Shown here piece after piece: positions 41,513 to 50,199 of a stretch of DNA of 64,000 nt. How positions within the stretch are numbered: the first letter of the stretch is position 1; each line of letters starts with the position of its first letter. The notes beneath the pieces were generated by a model. It did no database searches. It saw only the letters and a list, made by a program, of their open reading frames with translations, and had not been told where the DNA came from. Position numbers and translations under genes: made by a program. Origin of the DNA: Pseudomonas lalkuanensis (GTDB taxonomy: Bacteria; Pseudomonadota; Gammaproteobacteria; Pseudomonadales; Pseudomonadaceae); the NCBI RefSeq assembly GCF_008807375.1, contig NZ_CP043311.1:1406001-1470000 (forward strand), written 5' to 3'.

Positions 41513-41775
41513 GAAGGCGATTCGCGCTGGAAAGGGCGCAAGGGTGCAACCTTGCGCGCCTGGCTGCAAGCCCGTGCCGATGGGCGCCGTTTCCCGATGA
41601 TCGTGCAGTGTTGGACGTTGCCGTCCGGCACGGATGACCTAGGCTCGAATATGCAAGGTGAAGATGTCTGAAAGCGACATGGCCGGATTCACAAAAGTCT
41701 GAAGGCCCTGAAGAAGCTGACGCATAATCGCGGTCTATCGATTTTGTCACCCACCATTCTGAGCAGAGCTGCCTC

Positions 41776-42498
41776 GTGTCCACCAACATCACTGTCGTCA
41801 ACAAAGCCAAGGCCTGGTCCGCTCACGGTGTCACCGCCACCGGCGTCGTGCTGGCCCTGATGGCCATTCTCGCCCTGTTCGACAACCAACCCCGCGACTG
41901 CCTGCTCTGGCTCGGTGCGGCCCTGCTGGTCGACGGCCTCGATGGCACGCTCGCGCGCCGCGTGCAGACCAGCACCATGCTGCCGAACTTCGATGGCTCC
42001 ACGCTGGACCTGGTGATCGACTACCTCACCTACGTGTTCATCCCGGCGATCTTCATCTACCGCTACATCGACCTGCCGGACCACACGGCGCTGGTGGCGG
42101 TGAGCCTGATCCTGGTGTCGTCGCTGTTCTGTTTCTGCAACCTGAACATGAAGAGCAGCGACAACTATTTCGTCGGCTTCCCCGCAGCCTGGAACGTGGT
42201 AGCGCTGTACGTCTGGATCATCGACCCGCCGGCGGTGGTGAGCCTGCTGCTGATCTGCGTGCTCGCCGCACTGACCCTGACCAAGCTGAAATTCCTCCAC
42301 CCGTTCCGTGTACGCAGGCTGATGCCGCTGAACATCGTGGTCACCTTCGTGTGGATGATCAGCAGCATGCTCCTCATCCTCCAGCACCCCTTCTACAAGT
42401 CGCTGGTGCTGGGCATCTGGTGGCTGGCGTCGGCTTATTTCGTCGGCATCTGCCTGTGGCGCAGCCTGTTGGACTGGACCCACAAACTGAAGGCCTGA
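41776..42498 (+). CDS. pcs: Phosphatidylcholine synthase
   Basis: This 240-residue membrane protein has the CDP-alcohol phosphotransferase motif DGLDGTLARRVQTSTMLPNFDGSTLDLVIDY, with the expected D-G-A-R-G-D-D spacing. Pcs condenses choline with CDP-diacylglycerol to make phosphatidylcholine, which some Pseudomonas make. GTG 41776 is the start. About seven hydrophobic segments are visible. Confidence 0.9.
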   Translation: MSTNITVVNKAKAWSAHGVTATGVVLALMAILALFDNQPRDCLLWLGAALLVDGLDGTLARRVQTSTMLPNFDGSTLDLVIDYLTYVFIPAIFIYRYIDLPDHTALVAVSLILVSSLFCFCNLNMKSSDNYFVGFPAAWNVVALYVWIIDPPAVVSLLLICVLAALTLTKLKFLHPFRVRRLMPLNIVVTFVWMISSMLLILQHPFYKSLVLGIWWLASAYFVGICLWRSLLDWTHKLKA

Positions 42499-42522
42499 GC
42501 GCTCGTTTTTCCTTTTGCTTTT

Positions 42523-42562
42523 TGTGGGAGCGAATTCATTCGCGAATGAATTCGCTCCCACA
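42523..42562. repeat. Perfect REP palindrome, 40 bp
   Basis: Identical to the copy at 23685-23724. Confidence 0.95.
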
Positions 42563-42688
42563 GTCCGATCCCCCGCCCAGGTTCCGCTCACCTGATTGGC
42601 CACCTGGTATTCGGAGTAATTGGCCGTAGGTAGAAAGCCGCGCCGGCAGTAGCGTGGAGGCATCCCTTCCCACCCTGAGGATGCCCCG

Positions 42689-43129
42689 ATGACCCCACGC
42701 CTGGATTTCTACACCGCCTCTCCCGATGCCCTCAAGGCGATGCTCGCCCTGGACGCCGCGGTGAGCAAACTTCCGCTGGAAAAGCCGCTGATCGAGCTGG
42801 TGAAGCTGCGTGCATCGCAGCTCAACGGCTGCGCCTTCTGCGTCGACCTGCACAGCACGGACGCCCGCAAGCGCGGAGAAACCGAACGCCGTCTTTACGC
42901 GGTGGCCGTCTGGCGCGAGAGCCCCTTCTTCACCCCGCGCGAGCGTGCCGCGCTGGCCTGGACCGAAGCCCTGACGCGCCTTTCTGAAACCCACGCACCA
43001 GACGAGGACTATGCCCAACTCGCTGAGGAATTCAGCGAGCGCGAGCGCGTGGACCTGACCCTGGCCATCAGCACCATCAATTCCTGGAACCGGCTGGCAG
43101 TCGGCTTCCGCAAGATCCCGAGCGAGTGA
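42689..43129 (+). CDS. AhpD-like carboxymuconolactone decarboxylase-family protein
   Basis: This 146-residue protein has the AhpD-type peroxidase motif NGCAFCVDLHS (CxxC with His three residues on), within the carboxymuconolactone-decarboxylase fold. Such proteins are thiol peroxidases or disulfide reductases, and not true decarboxylases. The cupin gene follows 7 bp later. Confidence 0.88.
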   Translation: MTPRLDFYTASPDALKAMLALDAAVSKLPLEKPLIELVKLRASQLNGCAFCVDLHSTDARKRGETERRLYAVAVWRESPFFTPRERAALAWTEALTRLSETHAPDEDYAQLAEEFSERERVDLTLAISTINSWNRLAVGFRKIPSE

Positions 43130-43136
43130 GGCCGTC

Positions 43137-43553
43137 ATGCGCAATCTGAAAACCCTGGGCGCCCTGGCTGCCGGCCTGGCGCTGTTGAACCTTCCGCTGG
43201 CCTATGCCCATGAGAGCGCTGGGCAGGAAGAGGTCACCGTGCTCCAGCAGCACAAGCTCCTCAATGCGCCGGGCAAGGAAGCCATGCTGCTCACTGTCAC
43301 TTATGCGCCGGGGCAGGCGTCCGACGCCCATGTCCATCCGGGATCGGTGCTTGCCTATGTGACTGAAGGGGAGGTGATCTCCCAGCTCAAGGGTGAACAG
43401 CCCAGGCGCTACAAGGCTGGCGAAAGCTGGTACGAGCCGGCCGGAAGCGCCCATCTGCAATCGCGCAACGCCAGTGATTCCAAGCCGGCGAAGTTGGTGG
43501 TGTGGATATTGAACGAGGAAAAGGCGCCGCTGCTGGAGCCTTACAAACAGTGA
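43137..43553 (+). CDS. Secreted cupin-domain protein
   Basis: This 138-residue protein has a signal peptide (TLGALAAGLALLNLPLAYA) and a single cupin domain: HVHPGSVLAYVTEGEV followed by GESWYEPAGSAHL, with the metal-binding His of a typical cupin. It is co-transcribed with the AhpD-like gene, suggesting a joint role in oxidative or quinone-type stress. The substrate is unknown. Confidence 0.87.
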   Translation: MRNLKTLGALAAGLALLNLPLAYAHESAGQEEVTVLQQHKLLNAPGKEAMLLTVTYAPGQASDAHVHPGSVLAYVTEGEVISQLKGEQPRRYKAGESWYEPAGSAHLQSRNASDSKPAKLVVWILNEEKAPLLEPYKQ

Positions 43554-44111
43554 GCTGAGAAGGGCATCCGCCTCTGCGCTGGCAGATGTTCGTATCCCGC
43601 TTCAGCTCAACGGCATCAGGCGTGAACCACCCCTCTCCCGCCAATGGGAGAGGGGGCGACGACGGGGCAAAGGACTCAATTCGATGCGCAATGTTTAGTA
43701 ATGGCTTAACCAAAGATAGAAAAACCTGAATTTTATTGACCCTTCTCGCCGTGCGAGCCTCCAGCGCATTCCAATAACACGGCTTTCCCTCATGGGTTGT
43801 CCCACTCCGCACCAATCGCTGCTGGCCGCCTTGCCCCTCGGGCTGGTTCGCGCCGCGCGCCGTGCTCCCGGAGTCGCACCCACGGTCCAGTTCTCCCGCA
43901 AGTGGGCCATCCATCTCCTGATCTCCCTGCCGCTCGAACTCGCCTTCTGGGCGCTCTGGCATTGCCGTCACGCTCGTCCGCCGGATAGCGCACGCGTCTG
44001 ACTGCCAGGCCGCCACCGTTGTGGCCAACCTCACCCAGAACGAGAAATTCGACCCTTGCCGCGAACGGCGAGGGCCTGTTTGCGTGCCCCAAGGGCACTA
44101 AAGAGAGCGCC
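43554..44111. other. 558-bp stretch without a clear gene
   Basis: It contains a CTCTCCC-type hairpin (43628-43656) and an A/T-rich leader (43680-43740) that may be the polyamine-gene promoter. An ORF at 43792-44001 (69 codons, with one hydrophobic stretch WAIHLLISLPLELAFWALW) is open but has no clear ribosome site. It could be a small membrane protein but is not supported well enough to call. Confidence 0.5.
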
Positions 44112-45476
44112 ATGAAATTTGCCAGCGTGCAGGAAGCCCGGGATTTCCTCGAGCAGAACCCGGACATCGACGCCTTCGAACTCTTCATCCTCGACGCCAA
44201 CGGCGTTCCGCGCGGCAAGCTGCTGCACCGCGACGAATTGCTGGCCGCATACGAGAGCGGCCGGCCGCTGCCCAGTACCATCCTCGGCCTGACCGTGCAC
44301 GGCGAGGATGTGGATAACTCCGGCCTGGTCTGGGACGTGGGCGACATCGATTGCCGCGCCTATCCGCTGGCCGGCAGCCTGGTGCGCCTGCCCTGGCGCA
44401 AGATGCCCACCGCCGCCGTGCAGGTCTGCATGCACCCGCGGGAAGGCATGCCCGCCGCCATTGCCGATCCGCGCCATGTGCTGGTGGAGGTGATCGATCG
44501 CCTCAAGGCCGACGGCTACCACCCGGTGATGGCCTGCGAGCTGGAGTTCTACCTGCTGGACCAGAAGCGTGATGCCGACGGCCGTCCGCAGCCGGCGCTG
44601 GACGCTGATGGTCACCGCCCGCGCGGCACCCAGGTGTACGGCCTGCGCGAGCTGGAGCAGATCGAGCCGTTCCTCGCCGATCTGTACGCGGCCTGCAAGG
44701 CCCAGGGCATTCCAGCACGCACGGCCATTTCCGAGTACGCGCCGGGCCAGGTGGAAATCACCCTGGAACACGGCGATGCGCTGGAAGCCATGGACCAGGC
44801 CGTGCGCTACAAGCGCCTGGTCAAGGGCGTGGCCCACGCCCACGGCATGCAGGCCTGCTTCATGGCCAAGCCCTTCGCCGAAATCGCCGGCACCGGCATG
44901 CACATGCATGTGAGCCTGGCCGATGCCGAGGGCCGCAACCTCTTCGCCAGCGACGACCCGGCCGGTACGCCGCTGCTGCGCCAGGCCGTGGGCGGCATGC
45001 TCAAGAGCCTGCTGGATTCGCTGCTGCTGTTCTGCCCCAACGCCAACTCCTATCGCCGTTTCCAGGCCAACAGCTACGCCCCCCTCGCTCCGACCTGGGG
45101 TGTGGATAACCGTACCGTCAGCCTGCGCGTACCAGGCGGCCCGGCCAACACCCGGCATATCGAGCACCGCATCTGCGGCGCCGACGCCAACCCCTATCTT
45201 GCTGCCGCGGCGATCCTCGCCGGTATCCATCATGGCATCCGTGAGGACATCGACCCGGGCAACCCTGTGGAAGGCAACGGCTACGCCCAGGCCAAGGAGC
45301 TGCTGCCCACCGACTGGCTGACGTCGCTGCGCGCGCTGGAACAGTCCAGCTGGGCTCGCGATGCGTTCGGCACGGAATTCCTCGGCGTCTACCTCGCCGT
45401 GAAACGCGCCGAATACCGCCAGTTCATGTCCGAGGTCGGCGAGCAGGACTGGCGCTGGTACCTGAACCAGGCGTGA
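44112..45476 (+). CDS. puuA: Gamma-glutamyl-polyamine synthetase (glutamine-synthetase family)
   Basis: This 454-residue enzyme has the glutamine-synthetase fold: FLLDxNGVPRGK-like opening (ELFILDANGVPRGK), the active-site EFYLLD, HMHVS and NSYRRFQANSYAPLAPTWG. It matches the PuuA/PauA branch, which glutamylates putrescine or other amines in the polyamine degradation route. ATG 44112 has GAGAG upstream. The FAD oxidase PuuB follows on the same strand. P. aeruginosa has several paralogues with different amine preferences, so substrate is inferred. Confidence 0.85.
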   Translation: MKFASVQEARDFLEQNPDIDAFELFILDANGVPRGKLLHRDELLAAYESGRPLPSTILGLTVHGEDVDNSGLVWDVGDIDCRAYPLAGSLVRLPWRKMPTAAVQVCMHPREGMPAAIADPRHVLVEVIDRLKADGYHPVMACELEFYLLDQKRDADGRPQPALDADGHRPRGTQVYGLRELEQIEPFLADLYAACKAQGIPARTAISEYAPGQVEITLEHGDALEAMDQAVRYKRLVKGVAHAHGMQACFMAKPFAEIAGTGMHMHVSLADAEGRNLFASDDPAGTPLLRQAVGGMLKSLLDSLLLFCPNANSYRRFQANSYAPLAPTWGVDNRTVSLRVPGGPANTRHIEHRICGADANPYLAAAAILAGIHHGIREDIDPGNPVEGNGYAQAKELLPTDWLTSLRALEQSSWARDAFGTEFLGVYLAVKRAEYRQFMSEVGEQDWRWYLNQA

Positions 45477-45503
45477 GTCCGCGCACGACTGCCTGTTTTT
45501 GTT

Positions 45504-45529
45504 TGTGGGAGCGAACTCATTCGCGAATC
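45504..45529. repeat. Half REP element
   Basis: TGTGGGAGCGAACTCATTCG differs by one base from the full element and lacks its second arm. It lies between puuA and puuB. Confidence 0.8.
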
Positions 45530-45574
45530 GCTCTCCGGAATTGAAGGCCCCAGTGGCCAAGAAGGATTCACCCC

Positions 45575-46888
45575 ATGACCGCTGCAATCAAACACCCACT
45601 GCCCGCTGCCGAACGCGCGCCCTCCTACTACTCTGCGACCCTCAATGAGGAAACCGCCTATCCCACCCTCGAAGGCGAGGTGAATGTCGATATCGCCATC
45701 ATCGGCGGCGGCTTCACCGGCGTCGCCACCGCAGTGGAAATGGCCGAGCGCGGCTACAAGGTGGCACTGGTGGAGACCCACAAGATCGGTTGGGGAGCCA
45801 CCGGCCGCAACGGTGGCCAGGTGACCGGCAGCCTGTCGGGCGACGCCGCCATGCGCAAGCAGATGAGCCGCTTCCTGGGCGAGGGCGTGGATGACTTCAT
45901 CTGGTACCTGCGCTGGCGTGGCCACGAGATCATCAAGAGCCGCGTGGAGAAGTACGGCATCCAGTGCGACCTCAAGCATGGTCACCTGCACGCGGCGATG
46001 AAGGCCTCGCACATGGACGAGCTGAAGGCTTCCTATGAGGAAGCGGTGCGTCGTGGCATGGCCGATGACGTAACGCTGCTGGACGCCGCCGGTGTGCGCG
46101 AGCACCTGGATTCCGACCTCTACGTCGGCGCCATCAAGAACACCCGCAACATGCACCTGCACCCGCTCAACCTGTGCATCGGCGAAGCCAAGGCCGCCGC
46201 CAGCCTGGGCGCGCTGATCTTCGAGCACTCCGAAGTGCAGGACATCATCCACGGCGATCGCCCGGCGGTGATCACCACTCGCGGCCGAATCAACGCCCAG
46301 CAAGTGCTGCTGGCCGGCGACGTCTATCACAAGCTGGAGCGCAAGAAGCTCAAGGGCATGATCTTCCCGGCCATGGGCGGCATCGTCACCACCAGGCCCC
46401 TGGGCGACCTGGCCAGGCAGATCAACCCCCAGGACCTGGCCGTCTACGACTGCCGCTTCGTGCTCGACTACTACCGCATGACCGCCGACGGACGTCTGCT
46501 GTTCGGCGGCGGTGCCAACTACTCCGGACGTGATTCCCGGGACATCGAGGCGGAGCTGCGGCCCTGCATCGAGCGCACCTTCCCGAAACTCAAGGGCGTG
46601 GAGATCGACTTCAAGTGGAGTTGCGCCATGGGCATCGTCATCAACCGCATCCCGCAGCTTGGCAAGCTGTCGAAGAACGTCTGGTACTGCCAGGGCTATT
46701 CCGGCCACGGCGTGGCGACCACCCACATCATGGGCGAGGTCATGGCCAACGCCATGAGCGGCAGCCTGGAGAAGTTCGACACCTTCGCCCAGTGCCAGCA
46801 CATCCGCGTACCGTTGAGCGAGCGCCTGGGCAACCACATGCTGGCGATGGGCATGTGGTACTACCAGATGATGGAAAAGTTGCGCTGA
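45575..46888 (+). CDS. puuB: Gamma-glutamyl-amine oxidase (FAD-dependent, PuuB-like)
   Basis: This 437-residue flavoprotein has the FAD-binding fingerprint IAIIGGGFTGVATAVEMAERGYKVALVE and GWGATGRNGGQV, as in PuuB and DadA-type oxidases. It oxidises the gamma-glutamyl amine made by PuuA to the aldehyde and H2O2. It is about 100 bp after puuA on the same strand, with a REP half between. A terminator follows. Confidence 0.88.
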   Translation: MTAAIKHPLPAAERAPSYYSATLNEETAYPTLEGEVNVDIAIIGGGFTGVATAVEMAERGYKVALVETHKIGWGATGRNGGQVTGSLSGDAAMRKQMSRFLGEGVDDFIWYLRWRGHEIIKSRVEKYGIQCDLKHGHLHAAMKASHMDELKASYEEAVRRGMADDVTLLDAAGVREHLDSDLYVGAIKNTRNMHLHPLNLCIGEAKAAASLGALIFEHSEVQDIIHGDRPAVITTRGRINAQQVLLAGDVYHKLERKKLKGMIFPAMGGIVTTRPLGDLARQINPQDLAVYDCRFVLDYYRMTADGRLLFGGGANYSGRDSRDIEAELRPCIERTFPKLKGVEIDFKWSCAMGIVINRIPQLGKLSKNVWYCQGYSGHGVATTHIMGEVMANAMSGSLEKFDTFAQCQHIRVPLSERLGNHMLAMGMWYYQMMEKLR

Positions 46889-46909
46889 CCGATTTGTTGT
46901 GCGTCTTCG

Positions 46910-46935
46910 AGCCGGCCTTGCGCCGGCTTCTTTTT
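46910..46935 (+). terminator. Terminator after puuB
   Basis: AGCCGGC-CTTGC-GCCGGCT then TTCTTTTT. Confidence 0.88.
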
Positions 46936-46945
46936 GCCCGCTGTT

Positions 46946-47034
46946 TGTGGGAGCGATTTCAATCGCGATCAGGTGGTGCCTGCTGTGTGGCAGTGGAGCG
47001 TTGCGCGGGTATTCGCGAATCAATTCGCTCCCAC
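46946..47034. repeat. REPIN: two inverted REP arms
   Basis: TGTGGGAGCGATTTCAATCG (46946-46965) and ATTCGCGAATCAATTCGCTC then CCACA (47011-47034) are inverted and about 45 bp apart. Confidence 0.8.
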
Positions 47035-47054
47035 AAAGACCTCTGCACAAAAAC

Positions 47055-47078
47055 AAAAAGCCCCGCAACTGCGGGGCT
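47055..47078 (-). terminator. Terminator of the PA3496-like gene
   Basis: On the minus strand, AGCCCCGCA-GT-TGCGGGGCT is followed by a T-run (A-run 47055-47059 on the plus strand). Confidence 0.88.
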
Positions 47079-47095
47079 TCTGGGCAAGGCGTCGA

Positions 47096-47275
47096 TTACA
47101 GGTCGAAGTCGTAATCGGAAAGCTGCTTCTGCAAACGCCGTTCTTCGAGGTAGTTGTCGATGATGCGGCGCTTGGTCAGGTTGGTCTTGGCGGCTTCTGC
47201 CGGGGCTTCCGATTCTTCGGCATCCTCGGAAACGAATTCTTCTTCGAGCTCGATATCGTCTTTGGCTGTGCTCAT
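47096..47275 (-). CDS. PA3496-family small acidic protein
   Basis: This 59-residue protein is acidic in the middle (DIELEEEFVSEDAEESEA) and ends RRIIDNYLEERRLQKQLSDYDFDL, the tail of the PA3496 family, conserved in Pseudomonas next to nth and described as linked to envelope integrity. The function is not firmly known. ATG 47275 has GGAGTG upstream; codons back to 47290 are less likely. Confidence 0.85.
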   Translation of the reverse strand: MSTAKDDIELEEEFVSEDAEESEAPAEAAKTNLTKRRIIDNYLEERRLQKQLSDYDFDL

Positions 47276-47382
47276 AGGGTCACTCCACAAAGCGGGGCGC
47301 TATTGGCGCACCTTATAACCACAAAGCCAGGGTCGGTAAAAAAGATTTTTTCAATCGGATACTTGACTGAATTAATAGGCTA

Positions 47383-48021
47383 TCAATCGTCGGAGGTCTT
47401 CGCCTTGTACTCGCACAGATCCTCGATGCGACACGCGCCGCAGCGCGGTTTGCGGGCCACGCAGACGTAGCGGCCGTGCAGGATCAGCCAGTGGTGCGCG
47501 TCCAGCAGGAATTCTTTTGGAACGAATTTCAGCAGCTTCTTCTCCACTTCCAGCACGTTCTTGCCGGGGGCGATGCCAGTGCGGTTGCTGACTCGGAAGA
47601 TGTGGGTATCCACCGCCATGGTGGGCTGGCGAAACGCTGTGTTGAGCACCACGTTGGCCGTCTTGCGTCCGACGCCGGGCAGGGCTTCGAGGTCCTCGCG
47701 ATTGTCCGGCACTTCACTGCCGTGCTTCTCGATGAGGATGCGGCAGGTCTCGATGACGTTCCTGGCCTTGCTGTTGTACAGGCCGATGGTCTTGATGTAC
47801 TCCGACAGGCCATCGACACCGAGGGCGTAGATGGTTTCCGGGGTGTTGGCCACCGGGTAGAGCTTGGCCGTGGCCTTGTTCACGCCCACGTCGGTCGCCT
47901 GGGCGGAGAGGATCACCGCGATGAGAAGCTCGAAGGGCGTGCTGTAGGCCAGCTCGGTGGTGGGGTTGGGGTCGTCGTCGTGGAGGCGGCGGAAGATTTC
48001 GTAGCGTTTCGCAGCGTTCAT
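47383..48021 (-). CDS. nth: Endonuclease III
   Basis: This 212-residue base-excision-repair glycosylase/AP lyase has the helix-hairpin-helix region ALPGVGRKTANVVLNTAF with the catalytic VDTHIFRV aspartate, and a C-terminal [4Fe-4S] cluster in CVARKPRCGACRIEDLC. It removes oxidised pyrimidines. Its start overlaps the rsxE stop (TGATG), the usual Pseudomonas arrangement. Confidence 0.96.
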   Translation of the reverse strand: MNAAKRYEIFRRLHDDDPNPTTELAYSTPFELLIAVILSAQATDVGVNKATAKLYPVANTPETIYALGVDGLSEYIKTIGLYNSKARNVIETCRILIEKHGSEVPDNREDLEALPGVGRKTANVVLNTAFRQPTMAVDTHIFRVSNRTGIAPGKNVLEVEKKLLKFVPKEFLLDAHHWLILHGRYVCVARKPRCGACRIEDLCEYKAKTSDD

Positions 48022-48590
48022 CAGGAGTCAGCGGTCCGGGTGGTCAGGCGGCGCCAAATGGCTATTAGCGTACCAAGCAGGATAAAGGCTCCGGGCGCAA
48101 CGGCGAACAGGGGAATGCCGTCGGCACCCAATTGCAGGCGCCAACCCAGGGCGATCGGGCCCAGCAGCCAGTCGAAGTGGGCGAATAGACTGGCGTGGCC
48201 GAGCGCTTCCCGCAGCGTGCCCAGCAGCACGGTGAGCAACGCGAACGCCAGCCCGGCGCCGAGGCCGTTGCGAGCGTCCGTGGCCTCGCTTGCGGCCAGT
48301 TGCAGGCAGGGCAATACCAGCAGGTAGAGATAAGGGCCCAGGGCTCGGTGCAGTTCAAAGGCACCGGCTTGCAGCAGCAGGCTCGCCAGGCTCGCCAGCA
48401 GAGCGGATAGCAGCAGGGCGCCCAGCCAGTAGCTGGCGCCGTCCAGGTGGTGGCGCAGGGCAGGCAGGGCCACGCCGAAAAGCAGCAGCACGGGAAGCGC
48501 CGTCATGGCCAGGCCAAGCCCCTTCACCAGCAGGTCGGTTGCTCCCAGCAGCAGGGCCAGGCCCATCACGCCGAAGTGACCGGGCCTCAT
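48021..48590 (-). CDS. rsxE: Rsx/Rnf electron-transport complex subunit E
   Basis: This 189-residue protein has about six membrane helices. It is shorter and more diverged than the usual RsxE of about 230 residues, but keeps TVLLGTLREALG and the PGAFILLGTLIA end. Its position after rsxG and before nth is that of rsxE in Pseudomonas. The complex couples ferredoxin and NADH redox to ion gradients and helps reset SoxR. Confidence 0.82.
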   Translation of the reverse strand: MRPGHFGVMGLALLLGATDLLVKGLGLAMTALPVLLLFGVALPALRHHLDGASYWLGALLLSALLASLASLLLQAGAFELHRALGPYLYLLVLPCLQLAASEATDARNGLGAGLAFALLTVLLGTLREALGHASLFAHFDWLLGPIALGWRLQLGADGIPLFAVAPGAFILLGTLIAIWRRLTTRTADS

Positions 48591-49195
48591 GGCGTCTTCT
48601 CCCCAAGCAACAGCAGGCGGTGGCCGTCGAAGAACTGCAACGCGTGCTGGGTGGCGCTGACCACGGCGCGGGAGGTGATGGTGGCGCCGACGATTTCATC
48701 GAACTCGCCCTTGTCGGCCTTCACCCGCCACTCCGCCTCGGGATGGCTGGCCAGGGAGGCGTCGGTGAATATCCGCAGCCAGGCGCTGCGGGCCGGCTCG
48801 ATGCGGTCGCCGATGCCGGGCGTTTCGCGATGGCCAAGCACCTTGGTGGCCAACAGCCGGCCATCCGGACGAATGGCCAACAGCAAGCGGATCGGGCCTT
48901 CGTAGCCCTTGGCGGTGGCCGGCAGCAGCACGGCCACTGGCACCCCTTCGCGGGTGGCCAGCCAGGCTTGCGTAGGAGCGGGGCTGCCCAGCAACCCGCT
49001 CTCGGGAAGGGGGATGGGCTGGGCAAGGGGATGGTTGTCGTAGCTGCCCGGGGGCAGCAGGTCGAGCAGGGCGCGCTCATCGGCGGCCTGGCGTTCGGCG
49101 TCGATGCGCCCGGCGAGGAGCTGGTCGGCGGCGATCAGCACCGCCAGGCCAAGACCGGCCAGCGCGGCCAGGATGGCCAGGCTGCGCCCCTTCAT
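48587..49195 (-). CDS. rsxG: Rsx/Rnf electron-transport complex subunit G
   Basis: This 202-residue protein has one N-terminal membrane helix (LAILAALAGLGLAVLIAADQ) and the FMN-attachment site in EIVGATITSRAVV, where the threonine of the ATITS motif takes the flavin. It overlaps rsxD by 4 bp and rsxE by 4 bp. The start is ATG 49195; the longer frame to 49915 is a read-through of rsxD in another frame. Confidence 0.88.
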   Translation of the reverse strand: MKGRSLAILAALAGLGLAVLIAADQLLAGRIDAERQAADERALLDLLPPGSYDNHPLAQPIPLPESGLLGSPAPTQAWLATREGVPVAVLLPATAKGYEGPIRLLLAIRPDGRLLATKVLGHRETPGIGDRIEPARSAWLRIFTDASLASHPEAEWRVKADKGEFDEIVGATITSRAVVSATQHALQFFDGHRLLLLGEKTP

Positions 49196-50199
49196 GGCTG
49201 CGCCTCCGCATTGCGTGGGGCATAGCGGTCGATGGCGGGGACCAGCAGGTTCATCAACAGGATGGCGAAGGCCATGCCGTCGGCGTAGCCGCCCCAGGTG
49301 CGAATCACGTAGACCAGCAAGCCGACGCCAACGCCAAAGAGCAGGCGGCCGCGCTCGCTGGCGGCGCCGGACACGGGCTCGGTGGCGATGAAGAAGGCCC
49401 CGAGCATGGTGGCACCGCTGAACAGGTGGAAGATCGGCGAGCCGTTGGAGTCCGAACCGCTGCCGTTCCAGCACAGCAGGCTGATGACGAACAGGCCGGC
49501 GAGCAGGCCGACTGGCGCGTGCCAGCGGATGACCTTGCGTTGCAGCAGGAACAGGCCGCCCAGCAGGAACGCCAGGTTGACCCATTCCGCGCCGCGCCCA
49601 CCGAAGCTGCCGAAGGCGACGTGGCCGGCGAAGAGTTCGTCGATGGTCAGGCGGTTGTTGTGCTTGAGGTGGTCCAGCGCGGTGGCCTGGCTCCAGCCGT
49701 CTACCAGCCCGCCGCCAACGCCCAGCACCTGTTGCAGGGATTCGCCGAGACCGGGGTGCTGGCCCGGTGTGGGCCATTGGTTGAGGTGGGCGGGAAAGGC
49801 TACCAGCACCAGGGCGTAGCCAAGCATGGCCGGGTTCAAGGGGTTCTGGCCGAAGCCGCCGAACAACGCCTTGCCGAGCAGCAGGGCAAAGGCGCAGGCA
49901 CTGGCGGTCAGCCACCAGGGTGAGTAGGGCGGCAGGGCCAACGCGAGCAACACGGCGCTGACCAGGGCACTGCCTTCACCCAGCAGGGGCTGGTTGAGGA
50001 GCGATGACTCCGGCGCGGCGGGCTGCTGGCGCAGGCGGCGCACCAGGGCGTCGCAGGCGAGGGCGACCGGCAAGGCCACCAGCAATTGCAGCACGCTGCC
50101 CCAGCCGTATTGCCAGAACAGCGCGAGAAGGCCCGGCAGGCAGGCGACCAGCACCAGCTGCATGCTGGGGCGCGGGTCGAAGGCCGGGCGCGTGGTCAT
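49192..50199 (-). CDS. rsxD: Rsx/Rnf electron-transport complex subunit D
   Basis: This 335-residue membrane protein has the FMN-attachment site [11 protein letters not shown] and about nine hydrophobic segments, as in RsxD/RnfD (NqrB-like). Overlaps of 4 bp with rsxB and rsxG show one operon. In the canonical order rsxC would lie between rsxB and rsxD; here they overlap directly. Confidence 0.92.
   Translation of the reverse strand: MTTRPAFDPRPSMQLVLVACLPGLLALFWQYGWGSVLQLLVALPVALACDALVRRLRQQPAAPESSLLNQPLLGEGSALVSAVLLALALPPYSPWWLTASACAFALLLGKALFGGFGQNPLNPAMLGYALVLVAFPAHLNQWPTPGQHPGLGESLQQVLGVGGGLVDGWSQATALDHLKHNNRLTIDELFAGHVAFGSFGGRGAEWVNLAFLLGGLFLLQRKVIRWHAPVGLLAGLFVISLLCWNGSGSDSNGSPIFHLFSGATMLGAFFIATEPVSGAASERGRLLFGVGVGLLVYVIRTWGGYADGMAFAILLMNLLVPAIDRYAPRNAEAQP

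Noticed and set aside
43792..44001. 69-codon ORF with one hydrophobic stretch
   Set aside because: No clear ribosome site and no recognised family; noted under the gene-free stretch instead.
48587..49915. 442-codon ORF covering rsxG and part of rsxD
   Set aside because: Its first part reads rsxD in another frame; the real RsxG starts at 49195 with its own membrane helix and FMN motif.
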